A stretch of DNA of 33,437 nucleotides from Rubripirellula obstinata (GTDB taxonomy: Bacteria > Planctomycetota > Planctomycetia > Pirellulales > Pirellulaceae), in the NCBI RefSeq assembly GCF_001642955.1, contig NZ_LWSK01000064.1, positions 1 to 33,437 on the forward strand, read 5' to 3'. The notes beneath the pieces are model-generated. The model searched no databases. It was given only the letters and a program-made list of their open reading frames with translations, and was not told the DNA's origin. This document shows, in pieces, positions 7,561 to 18,477 of the stretch (position 1 is its first letter; each line of letters opens with the position of its first letter). The position numbers and the translations under genes were made by a program.

Positions 7561-8595
7561 ATGTCCTATGACGCCCAATTGATCGATGTGTCGGTTTCCA
7601 CCGCTCCTTTTTACTGGGGCATCGACATTGGTGGCACGGGGATCAAGCTTGGTTTAGTCGACGATCACGGTCAAACCGTTGCGTTTACAAAAATCCCAAC
7701 CCGCGAAGGCGAAGGCCCTGACGCGGCGATGGATCAGATTCGTGATTCTGTCGTAAAGATTGAAAAGAGCCTCGGTGTCGTCGGAAAAGTGCCTCACATC
7801 GGACTCGGTTCGCCCGGGCCGATGGATTTGAAGGAAGGATTGCTGGTCGAGCCGCCTCAACTGCCTTCCTGGTGGGGGTATCGGATTGTGGACGCGCTGA
7901 CCGAGCGGCTGGGACGGCCGATTTCCTTTCTGAACGACGCCAACGCAGCGGCGTTTGGTGAATTTTGGCTGGGAAGCGGCAGACACAACACATCAATGGT
8001 GCTGTTGACTTTGGGGACCGGCGTCGGCGGCGGCGTGATCCTGGACAATGAAATGGTCAACGGCGTCAACAGTTGCGGCAGCGAATGCGGACACATGATC
8101 GTTGACCCGTCGCCCGATGCCCAATTGTGCATTTGGGGTGGAGGCAGAGGACACCTGGAAGCGTATGCTTCGGCCAGCGGCGTGGTGCAACGAACGCGGC
8201 AACGGTTGACCGAAGGTGCCGAAAGTTCGATTTCAGGAATGCTTGGCGGTAACGATTCGGAATTGACGGCCAAGAAGGTTTACGAAGCGGCGATGGAGGG
8301 CGACAAACTGGCGCTAGAAATTGTTGACGAAACTGGGAAATGGCTGGGAATTGGAATCACGTCGATTGTCCACATGGCCGATCCTGGTTCGATCGTGCTG
8401 GGCGGTGCCATGAATTTTGGCGGCCCAGGGTGTGAACTTGGTCAACGATTCTTGGACGGCGTTCGTGCGGAATTTAAGCGAAGAACTTTCGCGAACGTGT
8501 ACGCTGGGACCACGATTAAGTTTGCCACCTTGGGCGCGAACGCAGGATATCTGGGCGTGGCTGGTTACGCTCGAAAAGAACATCAAACAAAGTAA
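7561..8595 (+). CDS. ROK family sugar kinase (probable glucokinase)
   Basis: A cytosolic ATP-dependent kinase of the ROK family, probably phosphorylating glucose or a related sugar. The 344-residue product has the phosphate loop WGIDIGGTGIKLG (19-31), the substrate and catalytic segment FLNDANAAAFGE with Asp126, the ATP-binding LGTGVGGGVI (151-160) and the ROK signature region SECGHMIVDP (174-183) onward. The zinc centre is atypical: where most ROK proteins have CxCGxxGC, this one reads CIWGGGRGHLEAY, keeping only the first Cys (190) and with His198 in place of the last. No N-terminal HTH, so it is an enzyme rather than a NagC-type repressor. ATG at 7561 is chosen because upstream sequence is repeat. 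LepA begins 2 bp after its stop, so they form an operon. Confidence 0.92.
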   Translation: MSYDAQLIDVSVSTAPFYWGIDIGGTGIKLGLVDDHGQTVAFTKIPTREGEGPDAAMDQIRDSVVKIEKSLGVVGKVPHIGLGSPGPMDLKEGLLVEPPQLPSWWGYRIVDALTERLGRPISFLNDANAAAFGEFWLGSGRHNTSMVLLTLGTGVGGGVILDNEMVNGVNSCGSECGHMIVDPSPDAQLCIWGGGRGHLEAYASASGVVQRTRQRLTEGAESSISGMLGGNDSELTAKKVYEAAMEGDKLALEIVDETGKWLGIGITSIVHMADPGSIVLGGAMNFGGPGCELGQRFLDGVRAEFKRRTFANVYAGTTIKFATLGANAGYLGVAGYARKEHQTK

Positions 8596-8597
8596 AC

Positions 8598-10391
<1,794 letters not shown>

Positions 10392-10464
10392 TTTCACGAA
10401 AACGACACAGTGAATTAAACCCAGGCCGTGCCTCAGAAAACTCCACTCGGGCTTCATGCTCCCA

Positions 10465-10599
10465 ATTTTTTTGTCGCTAATTTTTTTGTCTAACCTTCGC
10501 TGGAATGCGTAGTGTGCTCTCACTGGAATGTGTAGTGTGCTGGCCAGCCTAGGAGCGAGCATGGGAGGATTTAGACAAAAACATTAGCGACAAAAAAAT
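10465..10599. repeat. 135-bp element with 29-bp terminal inverted repeats
   Basis: Ends 10465-10493 and 10571-10599 are inverted copies with one mismatch in 29 bases, built of ATTTTTTTGTCGCTAA followed by a T-run and GTCTAA. The 77-bp interior holds an imperfect direct repeat TGGAATGYGTAGTGTGCT. It lies between the convergent lepA and protease genes. It could be a MITE-like element or a bidirectional transcript end. No clear target-site duplication is visible. Confidence 0.75.
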
Positions 10600-10631
10600 G
10601 GTGTGCTCGTGATACTTCGTGTTCAATCGTC

Positions 10632-13600
10632 TCATTGCCCGAAACCGGAACGGAAGTCGGCGAAGTCGCTTAGGTTGATTTGACCGTCCATCCCTGAATC
10701 CATGCTGCGGACGTAACCCGCTTGGCCGACAGACAGGCCGAACACACTTCGGAACGTCGCAAAGTCGCTCAAGCCAACTTGTCCGTCGGCATCAAAGTCA
10801 CCGTACTTGCGAAAGAATCTGTCAGCATCATTGGCACCAAAGATATGATCGCCTCCGACAACACCATCGCGGTCGCCATCCATCGCTAGCCCATTCGATC
10901 TGACTCGTTCGGCATCAATGACCAAGCGATAATTTCCATCTAGCAGACCGCCACCCAAATTGACCGTTTCGCCAGGGGCGAAGGTGATGTCAACGATGGT
11001 TGTTCCGCTGGAATGATCCAACACAGGAATATCAATTGCAACTCGTTGTTCTTGATCGTTGATGAATTGGAAGACATCGCCTGTTTCCAAATCGATATCG
11101 ACAACACGGTCGAACACAATCCGAACCTGATCGATGCCCGATCGCTGCGAATCACCCTGGTTGATGATGATGTCCTCGACTTGCGCCGGCGGGGCGATGG
11201 CAAATCCATTGCTAAAGATGGGCAGGCCTACTGCGTCGGCAGCCAGCAAGCCATCACTGGGCGACGAAATTGTCAGATCACTATCGATCTCAGATCGTAT
11301 TTCGGCTGGGCCGTCGGGAAGGTCAACGTAAAAGTTTCCGTTCACGTCAGAGGTGACGATATTTTCACCGGTGGTGAACATCAATTCCCAGCGATCGATC
11401 GTCCCAACGTCAGCCGGTGCAACGTCGAAAACGCGTAACGTCCAGGCTCCGTTGATCAAACCGTTTTCAAAATCCGACAGCGAGCCAATGGGTTGGAACC
11501 GACCTGTGAACGGCGACGAAGCGGCGGCGATTGATTGTGATGCATCGTCATCAAAGATGGTGCCGGTGAGGTTTTCGCCGCTTCCGCCGTGCTGAATAAA
11601 CAAAGGCACTTGGATTCCTGCGGGGGATTCCAGCAACAGTGTCAGGTCGGCAGTGAACGTGTGCGTGAGATCGACCTGGACGTCCAAGTCCAAAACCGAG
11701 TTCGCTGCGATTCCGGCGACCTCGATCACCGCGACTGCTACGTCGAGGTCAACAATTGGTTCGTCAGGCGAATCGGCAAAGGAAACGAATGTTCCCATGT
11801 CCAGGGTCTCGTTGAAGTTGGCGTCATTGAACGCGATCTGATCCGCAACACCAATCTCATCATCGTCGCGAATGTTGTTGCCATTGGTGTCGCGGTAGAA
11901 CGCTCCATAAAATCGGTTGCGTTTTGCGACGCCAAAATCGATGTTACCCGACGTTTGATCCTGTTGGACGATCACCGTCTGAGTCAATGCAGAGGTGGCT
12001 ACCCAGGATTCCGACACGGCTAGGCCGACAGGGTAGCTGGCAGCGTCGAGATTCAGAAAACGATACCTGCCATCGGCATTGGATTGGACCGATGGTTCGC
12101 TAGATTTGAATTGGATGGACCATTGATTCAACGTGCCATCATCCTCGCCAAAATCGTCACTGACTCGCAAACGCCAGTCGCCGTTGATCGTTCCTAGGAG
12201 TGCTTGGTTAATGACATCCTGCGGTCGGAAACGGCCTTGGAACGGGGGCGAGCCACTTTCGATCGGAACGTCGGCATCGTCAGCGAACACGGTGCCGTCA
12301 AATCCGTTGCCCGATTCGCCGACTTGTGATGCCAATCGAAAGCTAGTTCCATCAGGGCTGATCAAATCCAAGCTCAGGTCACCAACGAAGGTGTGATCGA
12401 TATCAACCAACACTTCAATGGCGGTGGGTTCATTGACACCTGAAACTTCAATGCTGGACTCCACCGAAAGCAGATCCTCAATGGTAACCGCAGCGGTCGA
12501 ACCGAACGTTTGATTGGAAGATGTGAACTCTCCGTTTAGATCCGTGTCCAAGTAAACCCGTTGACCTGCAGCGCCCGCCTCACTCGTTTCGCGAATTCCA
12601 TTGCCATTTGCATCTTCAAAAACGAAGCCTTCAATCGATGCGATGACACCAAGTCCGGATAACAATACCTCGAACGCAGATTCATCGGCATCGGTCGAAG
12701 CGATCGTCAGCGTCGCCGTGTGATTCACGTTGACGTCTGGACTAAATTGAATCTCAATCGTGGTCGCTTCTCCGATATCGAGCACCGTGTCGCTGACCGT
12801 CGAACCATCTGCGCCGGTCACGATACTGAATGCTCCTTCAGTCAAGCTAAACGAGTTAAGATCTAGCGGTGACGTTCCCTGGTTGCGGATTCTCAGGCCT
12901 TGTCGCGAGCTATCACCAACAAACGTGTCCTCGGATTGGACAACGCTGAATCCAGAAACCAAATCGTCGGTAGAACTGGTCACTGAAATTTCTGCTTTGC
13001 CGATTGAGCGGAGCAGTTTTCCTGCGTTCAATCGCCCGTAACCAAATTCAACATTGTGTCCTGTTGCGGTATCGTAAACGCCGCCGATTAAGTCCGTGTT
13101 TGTTCGGATCCATTCTCGTGTTTGGGCGGGCGTCAATGCGATGTCTTGCTCGGCCAATTCAGCCAACGCTAGTGCCGTGATTCCGGTCGCCAATGGCGTG
13201 GCGGAGGAGGTTCCGCCAAAACCAGACGAACCGGTTCCGGTATAGTCGCCGGATGCGTAACCTTCGGTGCCGGGGATATCGGTGGTGTCGATTGCCAAGA
13301 ACCCTGCACGCGAATCATTGCTGGGTGTGACGACGTCAACCTCTGCACCAAAATTGCTGTAATTAGACCTTTCCGCGAAGTTGTTGGTCGCACCGACCGC
13401 GATCACTCCTGGAATCGTCGCTGACAGAACCGCTGGTTGGCTGACCGCACCGAATTCATTTCCGGTGGCAAACAAGTGGGTCACACCGATTCCTTGTCGG
13501 CCTTGGGTCGTTCCCCATCGCAGCGCGTCCTCGATTGCGGGACTCGGGCCACCGCCGCCCCATGAATGATTGACCACATCGGCCGATCGCCAACTGCCGG

Positions 13601-14807
13601 TACCGTCGGCGGTACGCCCGCTCATGTAATAAATTGCGGCAGCGATATTGGCATCGCTGGCGACATTGCCGCTGTCAAAAATGCGAGCACTCAGCACCGT
13701 TGACTGATAGGCCGCTCCGGCAATGCCAACCCCGTTGTTACCCGTTCCCGCGGCAACGCCCGCAACCGAAGTGCCATGCGGATCCTCGCTGGTGTAGCTG
13801 GACTGATTATTGTTGGCGACAAAGTTCCAGCCGAACACATCATCCACCCACCCATTGCCGTCATTATCCAATCCATCATCGGGGATTTCTCCTGGATTTC
13901 GATAATTCAAAATGTCTTCATGGTCGATCGCCACTCCGTCATCGACCACACCGACGACAATGTTCGGGGAACCACCCGCATTGATATCCCAAGCCTCATC
14001 CAAATCAACATCTGCATCGACAACGCCACCACCTTGCCCGGTATTGATCACGTGCCACTGATTACTTAAACGCGGATCGTTTGGGGTCGAGTAGGTCTTC
14101 CAAGATTGAAAGAAGTTGGGTGTCGCCCATCTGACTCTGGTATCGGTGGAGAGACCGTTTGCAAGTTTTAGAGACGCATCGCTGACCGCTTTGGTCGGCG
14201 CAGAACCATCGGCACGAACCGTGGCAACGAATTGGTCCGTTGTTCCATCGAGGCGTCGATAGTCGCTGATTTGCGTTTGCTCTAAGAAGAACTTTTCCGG
14301 ATCCGTATCATCATCCAACGCGACGATGACTTCATCGAATACGACTGCTTCGGAATCGGTAGCCAAGTTTAAGAACACCGGTACTTCCCCGGTGACGCCT
14401 TCATGGCCGCTCATCCAATTCTGAACGTTGGGGCCGACAGCCGAAAAACCGGGGACTTCGTAAACCATCCAGACGTCGTTGACCGTCCGAATCGGTTGAA
14501 TGAACTTCGGCAGCTCGCGGTTAATCCCGTCTTTCCAACGCAGTGCCATGCGATTGTCTAGCCGCGACAATTCGATGGATTGTCCGTCAACAAAATAGTG
14601 ATCGGTCGCTTGTCGTTTTTCGACGGCCGAGCTGGCGACATCGAGTGGTTTTGAATCAATCTCCTGTTGCAGAACCAATGTTTCGCTGGCAGCAAATGGC
14701 AAAACCTCAGCAGCTAACAAGCGACGCGATTCCAGAACCTCGAAACGCCGATTCCAACATTTCGTCTTTAACTTTTGCCGCATCAAGCCAGTCTTACTTA
14801 AAAGCAT
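10632..14807 (-). CDS. Giant secreted subtilisin-like (S8) protease with P-like modules and dockerin
   Basis: A 1391-residue serine protease, probably exported or cell-surface. The N-terminus FEVLESRRLLAAE (22-34) is the LEPR-XLL-type motif of large planctomycete surface proteins. The S8 triad is complete: Asp289 (VVDDG), His344 (DPHGTSVAG) and Ser534 (GGTSSATP), with oxyanion Asn450 (ATGN). Then come a choice-of-anchor-D-like domain (about 605-720), two SdrB-like segments (EDANGNGIRE at 731-740; RDTNGNNIRDDDE at 972-984), each appearing to contain a proprotein-convertase P-domain-like insert (about 781-900 and 1018-1145), a further beta region with VRIVFDRVVD, and a dockerin-like pair of EF-hand loops (DFDADGQVGLSDFATFR and DSGMDGQINLSDFADFR). 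The ATG at 14807 or Met9 may be the start. It is flanked by repeats and stands alone. Confidence 0.93.
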   Translation of the reverse strand: MLLSKTGLMRQKLKTKCWNRRFEVLESRRLLAAEVLPFAASETLVLQQEIDSKPLDVASSAVEKRQATDHYFVDGQSIELSRLDNRMALRWKDGINRELPKFIQPIRTVNDVWMVYEVPGFSAVGPNVQNWMSGHEGVTGEVPVFLNLATDSEAVVFDEVIVALDDDTDPEKFFLEQTQISDYRRLDGTTDQFVATVRADGSAPTKAVSDASLKLANGLSTDTRVRWATPNFFQSWKTYSTPNDPRLSNQWHVINTGQGGGVVDADVDLDEAWDINAGGSPNIVVGVVDDGVAIDHEDILNYRNPGEIPDDGLDNDGNGWVDDVFGWNFVANNNQSSYTSEDPHGTSVAGVAAGTGNNGVGIAGAAYQSTVLSARIFDSGNVASDANIAAAIYYMSGRTADGTGSWRSADVVNHSWGGGGPSPAIEDALRWGTTQGRQGIGVTHLFATGNEFGAVSQPAVLSATIPGVIAVGATNNFAERSNYSNFGAEVDVVTPSNDSRAGFLAIDTTDIPGTEGYASGDYTGTGSSGFGGTSSATPLATGITALALAELAEQDIALTPAQTREWIRTNTDLIGGVYDTATGHNVEFGYGRLNAGKLLRSIGKAEISVTSSTDDLVSGFSVVQSEDTFVGDSSRQGLRIRNQGTSPLDLNSFSLTEGAFSIVTGADGSTVSDTVLDIGEATTIEIQFSPDVNVNHTATLTIASTDADESAFEVLLSGLGVIASIEGFVFEDANGNGIRETSEAGAAGQRVYLDTDLNGEFTSSNQTFGSTAAVTIEDLLSVESSIEVSGVNEPTAIEVLVDIDHTFVGDLSLDLISPDGTSFRLASQVGESGNGFDGTVFADDADVPIESGSPPFQGRFRPQDVINQALLGTINGDWRLRVSDDFGEDDGTLNQWSIQFKSSEPSVQSNADGRYRFLNLDAASYPVGLAVSESWVATSALTQTVIVQQDQTSGNIDFGVAKRNRFYGAFYRDTNGNNIRDDDEIGVADQIAFNDANFNETLDMGTFVSFADSPDEPIVDLDVAVAVIEVAGIAANSVLDLDVQVDLTHTFTADLTLLLESPAGIQVPLFIQHGGSGENLTGTIFDDDASQSIAAASSPFTGRFQPIGSLSDFENGLINGAWTLRVFDVAPADVGTIDRWELMFTTGENIVTSDVNGNFYVDLPDGPAEIRSEIDSDLTISSPSDGLLAADAVGLPIFSNGFAIAPPAQVEDIIINQGDSQRSGIDQVRIVFDRVVDIDLETGDVFQFINDQEQRVAIDIPVLDHSSGTTIVDITFAPGETVNLGGGLLDGNYRLVIDAERVRSNGLAMDGDRDGVVGGDHIFGANDADRFFRKYGDFDADGQVGLSDFATFRSVFGLSVGQAGYVRSMDSGMDGQINLSDFADFRSGFGQ

Positions 14808-14820
14808 ATGAATTCATGCT

Positions 14821-15199
14821 CTGAGTGTATCGATCGAGTCAAGCATGAACAACGGTATTCGCCGGTTGTCCAGGGCAACTCACTTTTTCAAGCTGGGTTG
14901 GGCACTGAAACCCTAACCCATAGCGTTAGCAAGGAATTGACGATATCCCTTGCTTACGCTGCTAGCCTGTGAAGTTATCTCATTCTTAAACGTAAACTTG
15001 AACTTCAACCTAAACTTTCGTCGTGATAGTTGAGGTTTAAGAAAAAGTTGAAGTACAAGTTTTGGGATGGCTCATTGATTCACAGCCTATGCGGGTTGCT
15101 GCGTATCCATGATGCCGTAACTCGCTCCACTCGCTACGGCCTATTAGCAGGGCAACGGCCAAGAAACTCGTTTGATCGATTCAATCGTGATCGATCAGG
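14821..15199. other. 379-bp intergenic region rich in small inverted repeats
   Basis: No gene seen. It carries an imperfect hairpin at 14922-14960 (AGCGTTAGCAAGG against CCTTGCTTACGCT, 12 of 13), a second at 14994-15062 (arms 14994-15009 and 15047-15062, 15 of 16) made of an AAACTTG-ACTTCAAC motif, and one arm of repeat family R2 at 15113-15144. The promoter of the downstream minus-strand protease gene should also lie here but I cannot place it. Confidence 0.65.
15113..15144 (-). repeat. Single arm of repeat family R2
   Basis: TGCCGTAACTCGCTCCACTC and the following TCGCTACGGCCTA part match one arm of the perfect palindrome at 16837-16910 nearly base for base, but the second arm is missing here. 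Confidence 0.8.
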
Positions 15200-16741
15200 T
15201 TAATAACCGATGCCCAGGCGGAAGATGATGCCATCATCCAAATCGAGGTCGTCCGCTGGGTTTCGGCGGTATTCGAGTTCACGTTCAAAGGCGTAGCCGA
15301 CTTCAAAGAATCCTGTACGACGGCCCGCGCGGATTGCGTCAGATTGGCCCCACTCGAATCCAGCTAGCACGCGAAGCTCGTTGATATCGACGCTGTCTTC
15401 GCCCTTGCCATTGTCGCGATTGATGGTCCATGAACCGCCGCCGTAGTCACCCGCGACATACCACCAGACGTCACGTGTCCCGATCGTTCGCCAATACTGT
15501 GCAAGCTTGGGCTGAGGAAAAAACAGATCCAGTCGCGTGTACGGATTGGGTTGATACAACAATCCGCCCGCCGGCACCAATTTAATGCGGTTGCGGTCCA
15601 GGTAATAAACGCCGCCCTTGAGTGTTGAATTGGGTGTTAACCGAAAGTTGGCAAGAGCTTTCCCCAGAACACGAATGCTGTCACCGTTGAACGTATCAAA
15701 ATCGGTGAAGGCACCGACACGAACACCAAGCTCGGTGCTGAAAATTTGGTTGGGATCTGAATTCCAACCAACGTCAATGAAACCGCTGTAGGCCGATGCC
15801 GGTAAGTCAGCGCCGGTGGAACTTCGCGGACCATCCCAAAGATGCAGCGAGAACGATGGGACAACGTAAAGCGGTTGGGTCGAGTACAAGAAGTTTGGGA
15901 ATGCGAACACCAAGGAAACGTCCGTGTCGTTGGTGTTCAAAGCGTCATCGTCGTCACCCGATCCGACGAACGTGTGTCGAAGCCGCGGGCCTTGAAGCAA
16001 ACGATAGGCGCTGAACTGATTCGATGGATTGCCGCCGCTAAAGATGCTGCCGCCAGGCATGATGCCGCCGGGGAACAAAGTCGTTGGACTGGAAGATGGA
16101 AACGCGTTGCTCGGCAAACCTGGGACAGGTTGTCCGTAGACATTTGCATTGTCGTAGCCACCGAAAACAGGCCCACCGATCGGCGGCGAGTTGATGATCG
16201 GTGCATTGAGTTGTCCCGAGGCTGGTCGCGAGAACAGACCACCGAAGAGGCCGCCGGTGGACGGTGGGTTGTTGAATCCAGGTGTGAATCCGCCACCTGG
16301 TGATATCGGCGTTGGCGGCCCGATCGGCGTGATGTTGACGCCCGCACCGAAGTTGCCACCGGGACTACCGGGCTGAACCGACGCGTAGGGATCAAAGCTT
16401 CCGAATCCGCCAGCGGTCGGTGGCGGCGGATTGAAAGCGGGCGGATTAAAATTTGGTGGATTGAAATTTGGCGGAGCTTGAAAGTTGGGCGTCTGGAAAC
16501 TCGGTGGCGTGGTGCTTGGAAACTGATTGCCGGGAACGCCAGGCCTGGCAAAGTTTCCGCTTGGTGGGCCAATCGGAACCAGATTGGTTTGTGGAACGCC
16601 GGACTGAGCTAATGTGGATCGTTGGCCAACGACAATTCCAATAGAAAAGCAAAGCAAGGTCATCACGACCGCGCGTGAAACTCCCGCGCGCAGTTTCCGC
16701 CCAGAAATTCGAATCGGTAGCAGGCGCTGAAGAAAATGCAT
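15200..16741 (-). CDS. Exported Pro/Gly/Asn-rich protein with predicted outer-membrane beta-barrel
   Basis: Not assigned to a named family. The 513-residue product has a basic N-terminus and hydrophobic segment (about 23-40) with a possible signal cleavage after LAQ (44-46). Residues 48-245 are low-complexity Pro/Asn/Gly/Phe with repeated NFNPP-type units (PPNFNPPNFNPPAFNPPPP spans about 19 residues). From about 250 on, alternating hydrophobic/polar strands with many aromatic residues and the closing IIFRLGIGY, ending in an aromatic residue as outer-membrane barrels do, suggest a transmembrane barrel. It follows a 32-bp palindrome upstream and has its own region. It could be a planctomycete envelope porin-like protein; I did not identify a domain name with confidence. 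Confidence 0.78.
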   Translation of the reverse strand: MHFLQRLLPIRISGRKLRAGVSRAVVMTLLCFSIGIVVGQRSTLAQSGVPQTNLVPIGPPSGNFARPGVPGNQFPSTTPPSFQTPNFQAPPNFNPPNFNPPAFNPPPPTAGGFGSFDPYASVQPGSPGGNFGAGVNITPIGPPTPISPGGGFTPGFNNPPSTGGLFGGLFSRPASGQLNAPIINSPPIGGPVFGGYDNANVYGQPVPGLPSNAFPSSSPTTLFPGGIMPGGSIFSGGNPSNQFSAYRLLQGPRLRHTFVGSGDDDDALNTNDTDVSLVFAFPNFLYSTQPLYVVPSFSLHLWDGPRSSTGADLPASAYSGFIDVGWNSDPNQIFSTELGVRVGAFTDFDTFNGDSIRVLGKALANFRLTPNSTLKGGVYYLDRNRIKLVPAGGLLYQPNPYTRLDLFFPQPKLAQYWRTIGTRDVWWYVAGDYGGGSWTINRDNGKGEDSVDINELRVLAGFEWGQSDAIRAGRRTGFFEVGYAFERELEYRRNPADDLDLDDGIIFRLGIGY

Positions 16742-16836
16742 GCACCGGAACTACTATCCGGCGGGCGTGTCGGTCAAGTCGAATTCAAACTTGAACGAAA
16801 ATTGGGGGAGCAGGCATATGAGCTAGCAGGCCTTTT

Positions 16837-16910
16837 GTAGGCCGTAGCGAGTGGAGCGAGTTACGGCATTTGCGCGCCTGCCGTAACTCGCTCCACTCGC
16901 TACGGCCTAC
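16837..16910. repeat. Perfect 32-bp-arm palindrome (family R2)
   Basis: Arms 16837-16868 and 16879-16910 are exactly complementary around a 10-base loop. It begins 4 bp past the M48 peptidase stop on that gene's downstream side, so the transcript may end or be protected there. No T-run follows on the minus strand. Related arms appear at 7396-7474, 15113-15144, 29598-29630 and 33186-33218. Confidence 0.92.
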
Positions 16911-16914
16911 TTAG

Positions 16915-18177
16915 CTAGCGTGCTGGTAACCCGAGAATTTGTTCGTTCTTTCGCATGCATGCAATTCGATCTGCGACGCTTGGATGCAACCATGTGGCTT
17001 TGCGTGCCGATGGGTGATCGAAGGTGACTCGCATCAAGGCGGATGACAGTGCATCCGATGCACCGGCGAAATTGTTTGGCAATTGGTGGAACTGACCCGA
17101 CAACTGTTCCGCCATTCGGCAAGCCGTCACGTCCGCGTCGTATTCGGTGCGATACGAAATCATTCGCAACACTGCCAGCGTCATCAGGATGCCGACGACG
17201 CTGCCGATGGCCATCGCCCATTCAGGGGTTTGTAAATACTGATCCGCAATCCGTGTGACAAAGGTGCCAGCGATCCAAGCGGGCAGTACCGCCAAAATTC
17301 GGATCGGCACATGTTTGCGTTTCAAGTGTGCAGCTTCGTGCAGAACGACCATCGCGATTTGCGGCGTGGGCAATTCATCGAGCAATCGGTCCGATAGAAA
17401 CAGCGTTCGGATCGGTGGCACGAAACCGGCGACCATGGCATTGAACTGCACCGATCCAGTGTCCCAGCGAACTGCACGCGTTCGGCCTGCACCGGCGGCT
17501 CGCATCAAATCGCTAATCCACGCTTGCTGGTCGGAATTCATCGGAGCCGTTTTGAACAGTTGTCGAATCAGCAAAGGCATGACCAGTGGAACGAACAGCA
17601 AGACGCCGGCAAGCGAAACCCAGGCCGTGGATTCCTCGCTGATTGGCAACATCCCAACCAAATCGGAGGCCGCCAGTAGCACTAAGACTGGAATCACTAA
17701 CCAAGACATGCCGCCGCGGAATGATTGCCAGATCGCTTTTACGTAACCAGTCAAACCGGGTGCGGTGTAATTCAGACGAACTCCGTAGCAATGTTCGGCC
17801 GACCATGTGCCGGCGGTCATCGCGACCGCTGGCGTCAACAGGACCAAGGCCTGCAACAACATCGATCCGCCAACCACCGGAATTGAATCGACGGCTCGAG
17901 CGATCCCGAATCCGGCTAGACAGAAAACAGCGACGCCTAATCCTAACCAGCGGAACGCAGCCATTTGTTTCTCGAACCACTCGGCACCCGCGATCGGTTG
18001 CAACTTGTCAGCCATCACGTAATTGGACACTGTCCGCGCCGCAATGTGGCTCAGCAAGATCCAGCCGGCGACCATGCAAGCACTCGCCGTGATCGCCGCG
18101 GCCCAGTCGATGTCTTTGGGCGGAAGCGAACCGCAAGCCAGCGACAGAATGACCAGCAGGAAATAATAGAGTTGCAA
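16915..18177 (-). CDS. M48-family membrane zinc metallopeptidase
   Basis: An integral-membrane zinc peptidase related to HtpX/Ste24-type enzymes, probably acting in membrane or envelope protein turnover. The 420-residue protein has several N-terminal transmembrane segments (about 5-20, 25-45, 76-95, 105-122, 158-175, 188-206), a soluble region, then the HEAAH zinc motif (His280, Glu281, His284) and the third ligand in YRTEYDAD (Glu345), with another hydrophobic segment between. The start appears to be TTG at 18177, since an in-frame stop lies a few codons further upstream and no ATG is available before the first helix. The gene is bracketed by repeats, with the palindrome 16837-16910 just after its stop. 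Confidence 0.88.
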   Translation of the reverse strand: MQLYYFLLVILSLACGSLPPKDIDWAAAITASACMVAGWILLSHIAARTVSNYVMADKLQPIAGAEWFEKQMAAFRWLGLGVAVFCLAGFGIARAVDSIPVVGGSMLLQALVLLTPAVAMTAGTWSAEHCYGVRLNYTAPGLTGYVKAIWQSFRGGMSWLVIPVLVLLAASDLVGMLPISEESTAWVSLAGVLLFVPLVMPLLIRQLFKTAPMNSDQQAWISDLMRAAGAGRTRAVRWDTGSVQFNAMVAGFVPPIRTLFLSDRLLDELPTPQIAMVVLHEAAHLKRKHVPIRILAVLPAWIAGTFVTRIADQYLQTPEWAMAIGSVVGILMTLAVLRMISYRTEYDADVTACRMAEQLSGQFHQLPNNFAGASDALSSALMRVTFDHPSARKATWLHPSVADRIACMRKNEQILGLPAR

Positions 18178-18477
18178 ACCGAGATCCGCGATAAAGATTC
18201 AGAAACAATCTCCTTGGTTTACAAAGAGACTGATAAGTCGCCGCAGTTTAACACGCAAATTGCCAACAGCCGACCATTTTGGCTCGGACCACTGACAACC
18301 ACGCACGCACATGATCGGTCGTAGGGATCATTCCGGTCATTCAAGGGCGTTTCTAAATTGTTTACCCGCGTGGGCATCGCCCCGCGCGTCGTGCTGGCCC
18401 GAACGCGCGGGGCGATGCCCACGCGGCTAAACGAACTAGTGTCCGGTGCCAAAACTCTTTACGGCGTTGGGCGTTAG
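18178..18477. other. 300-bp intergenic region with R1 palindrome
   Basis: No gene seen. The half near 18178-18340 is unremarkable and may hold the M48 gene's promoter. The half next to map carries the R1 hairpin (18360-18432) and the linker module GCCAAAACTCTTTACGGCG (18448-18466) that ends right at the map stop codon. Confidence 0.65.
18360..18432. repeat. R1 palindrome, about 30-bp stem
   Basis: Arms 18366-18389 and 18403-18426 are perfectly complementary over 24 bases around a 13-base loop. An extra GTTTA/TAAAC pair (18360-18364, 18428-18432) extends the stem past one C/C mismatch. The copy at 28211-28272 has the same stem, and its loop is the reverse complement of this one. Confidence 0.9.
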
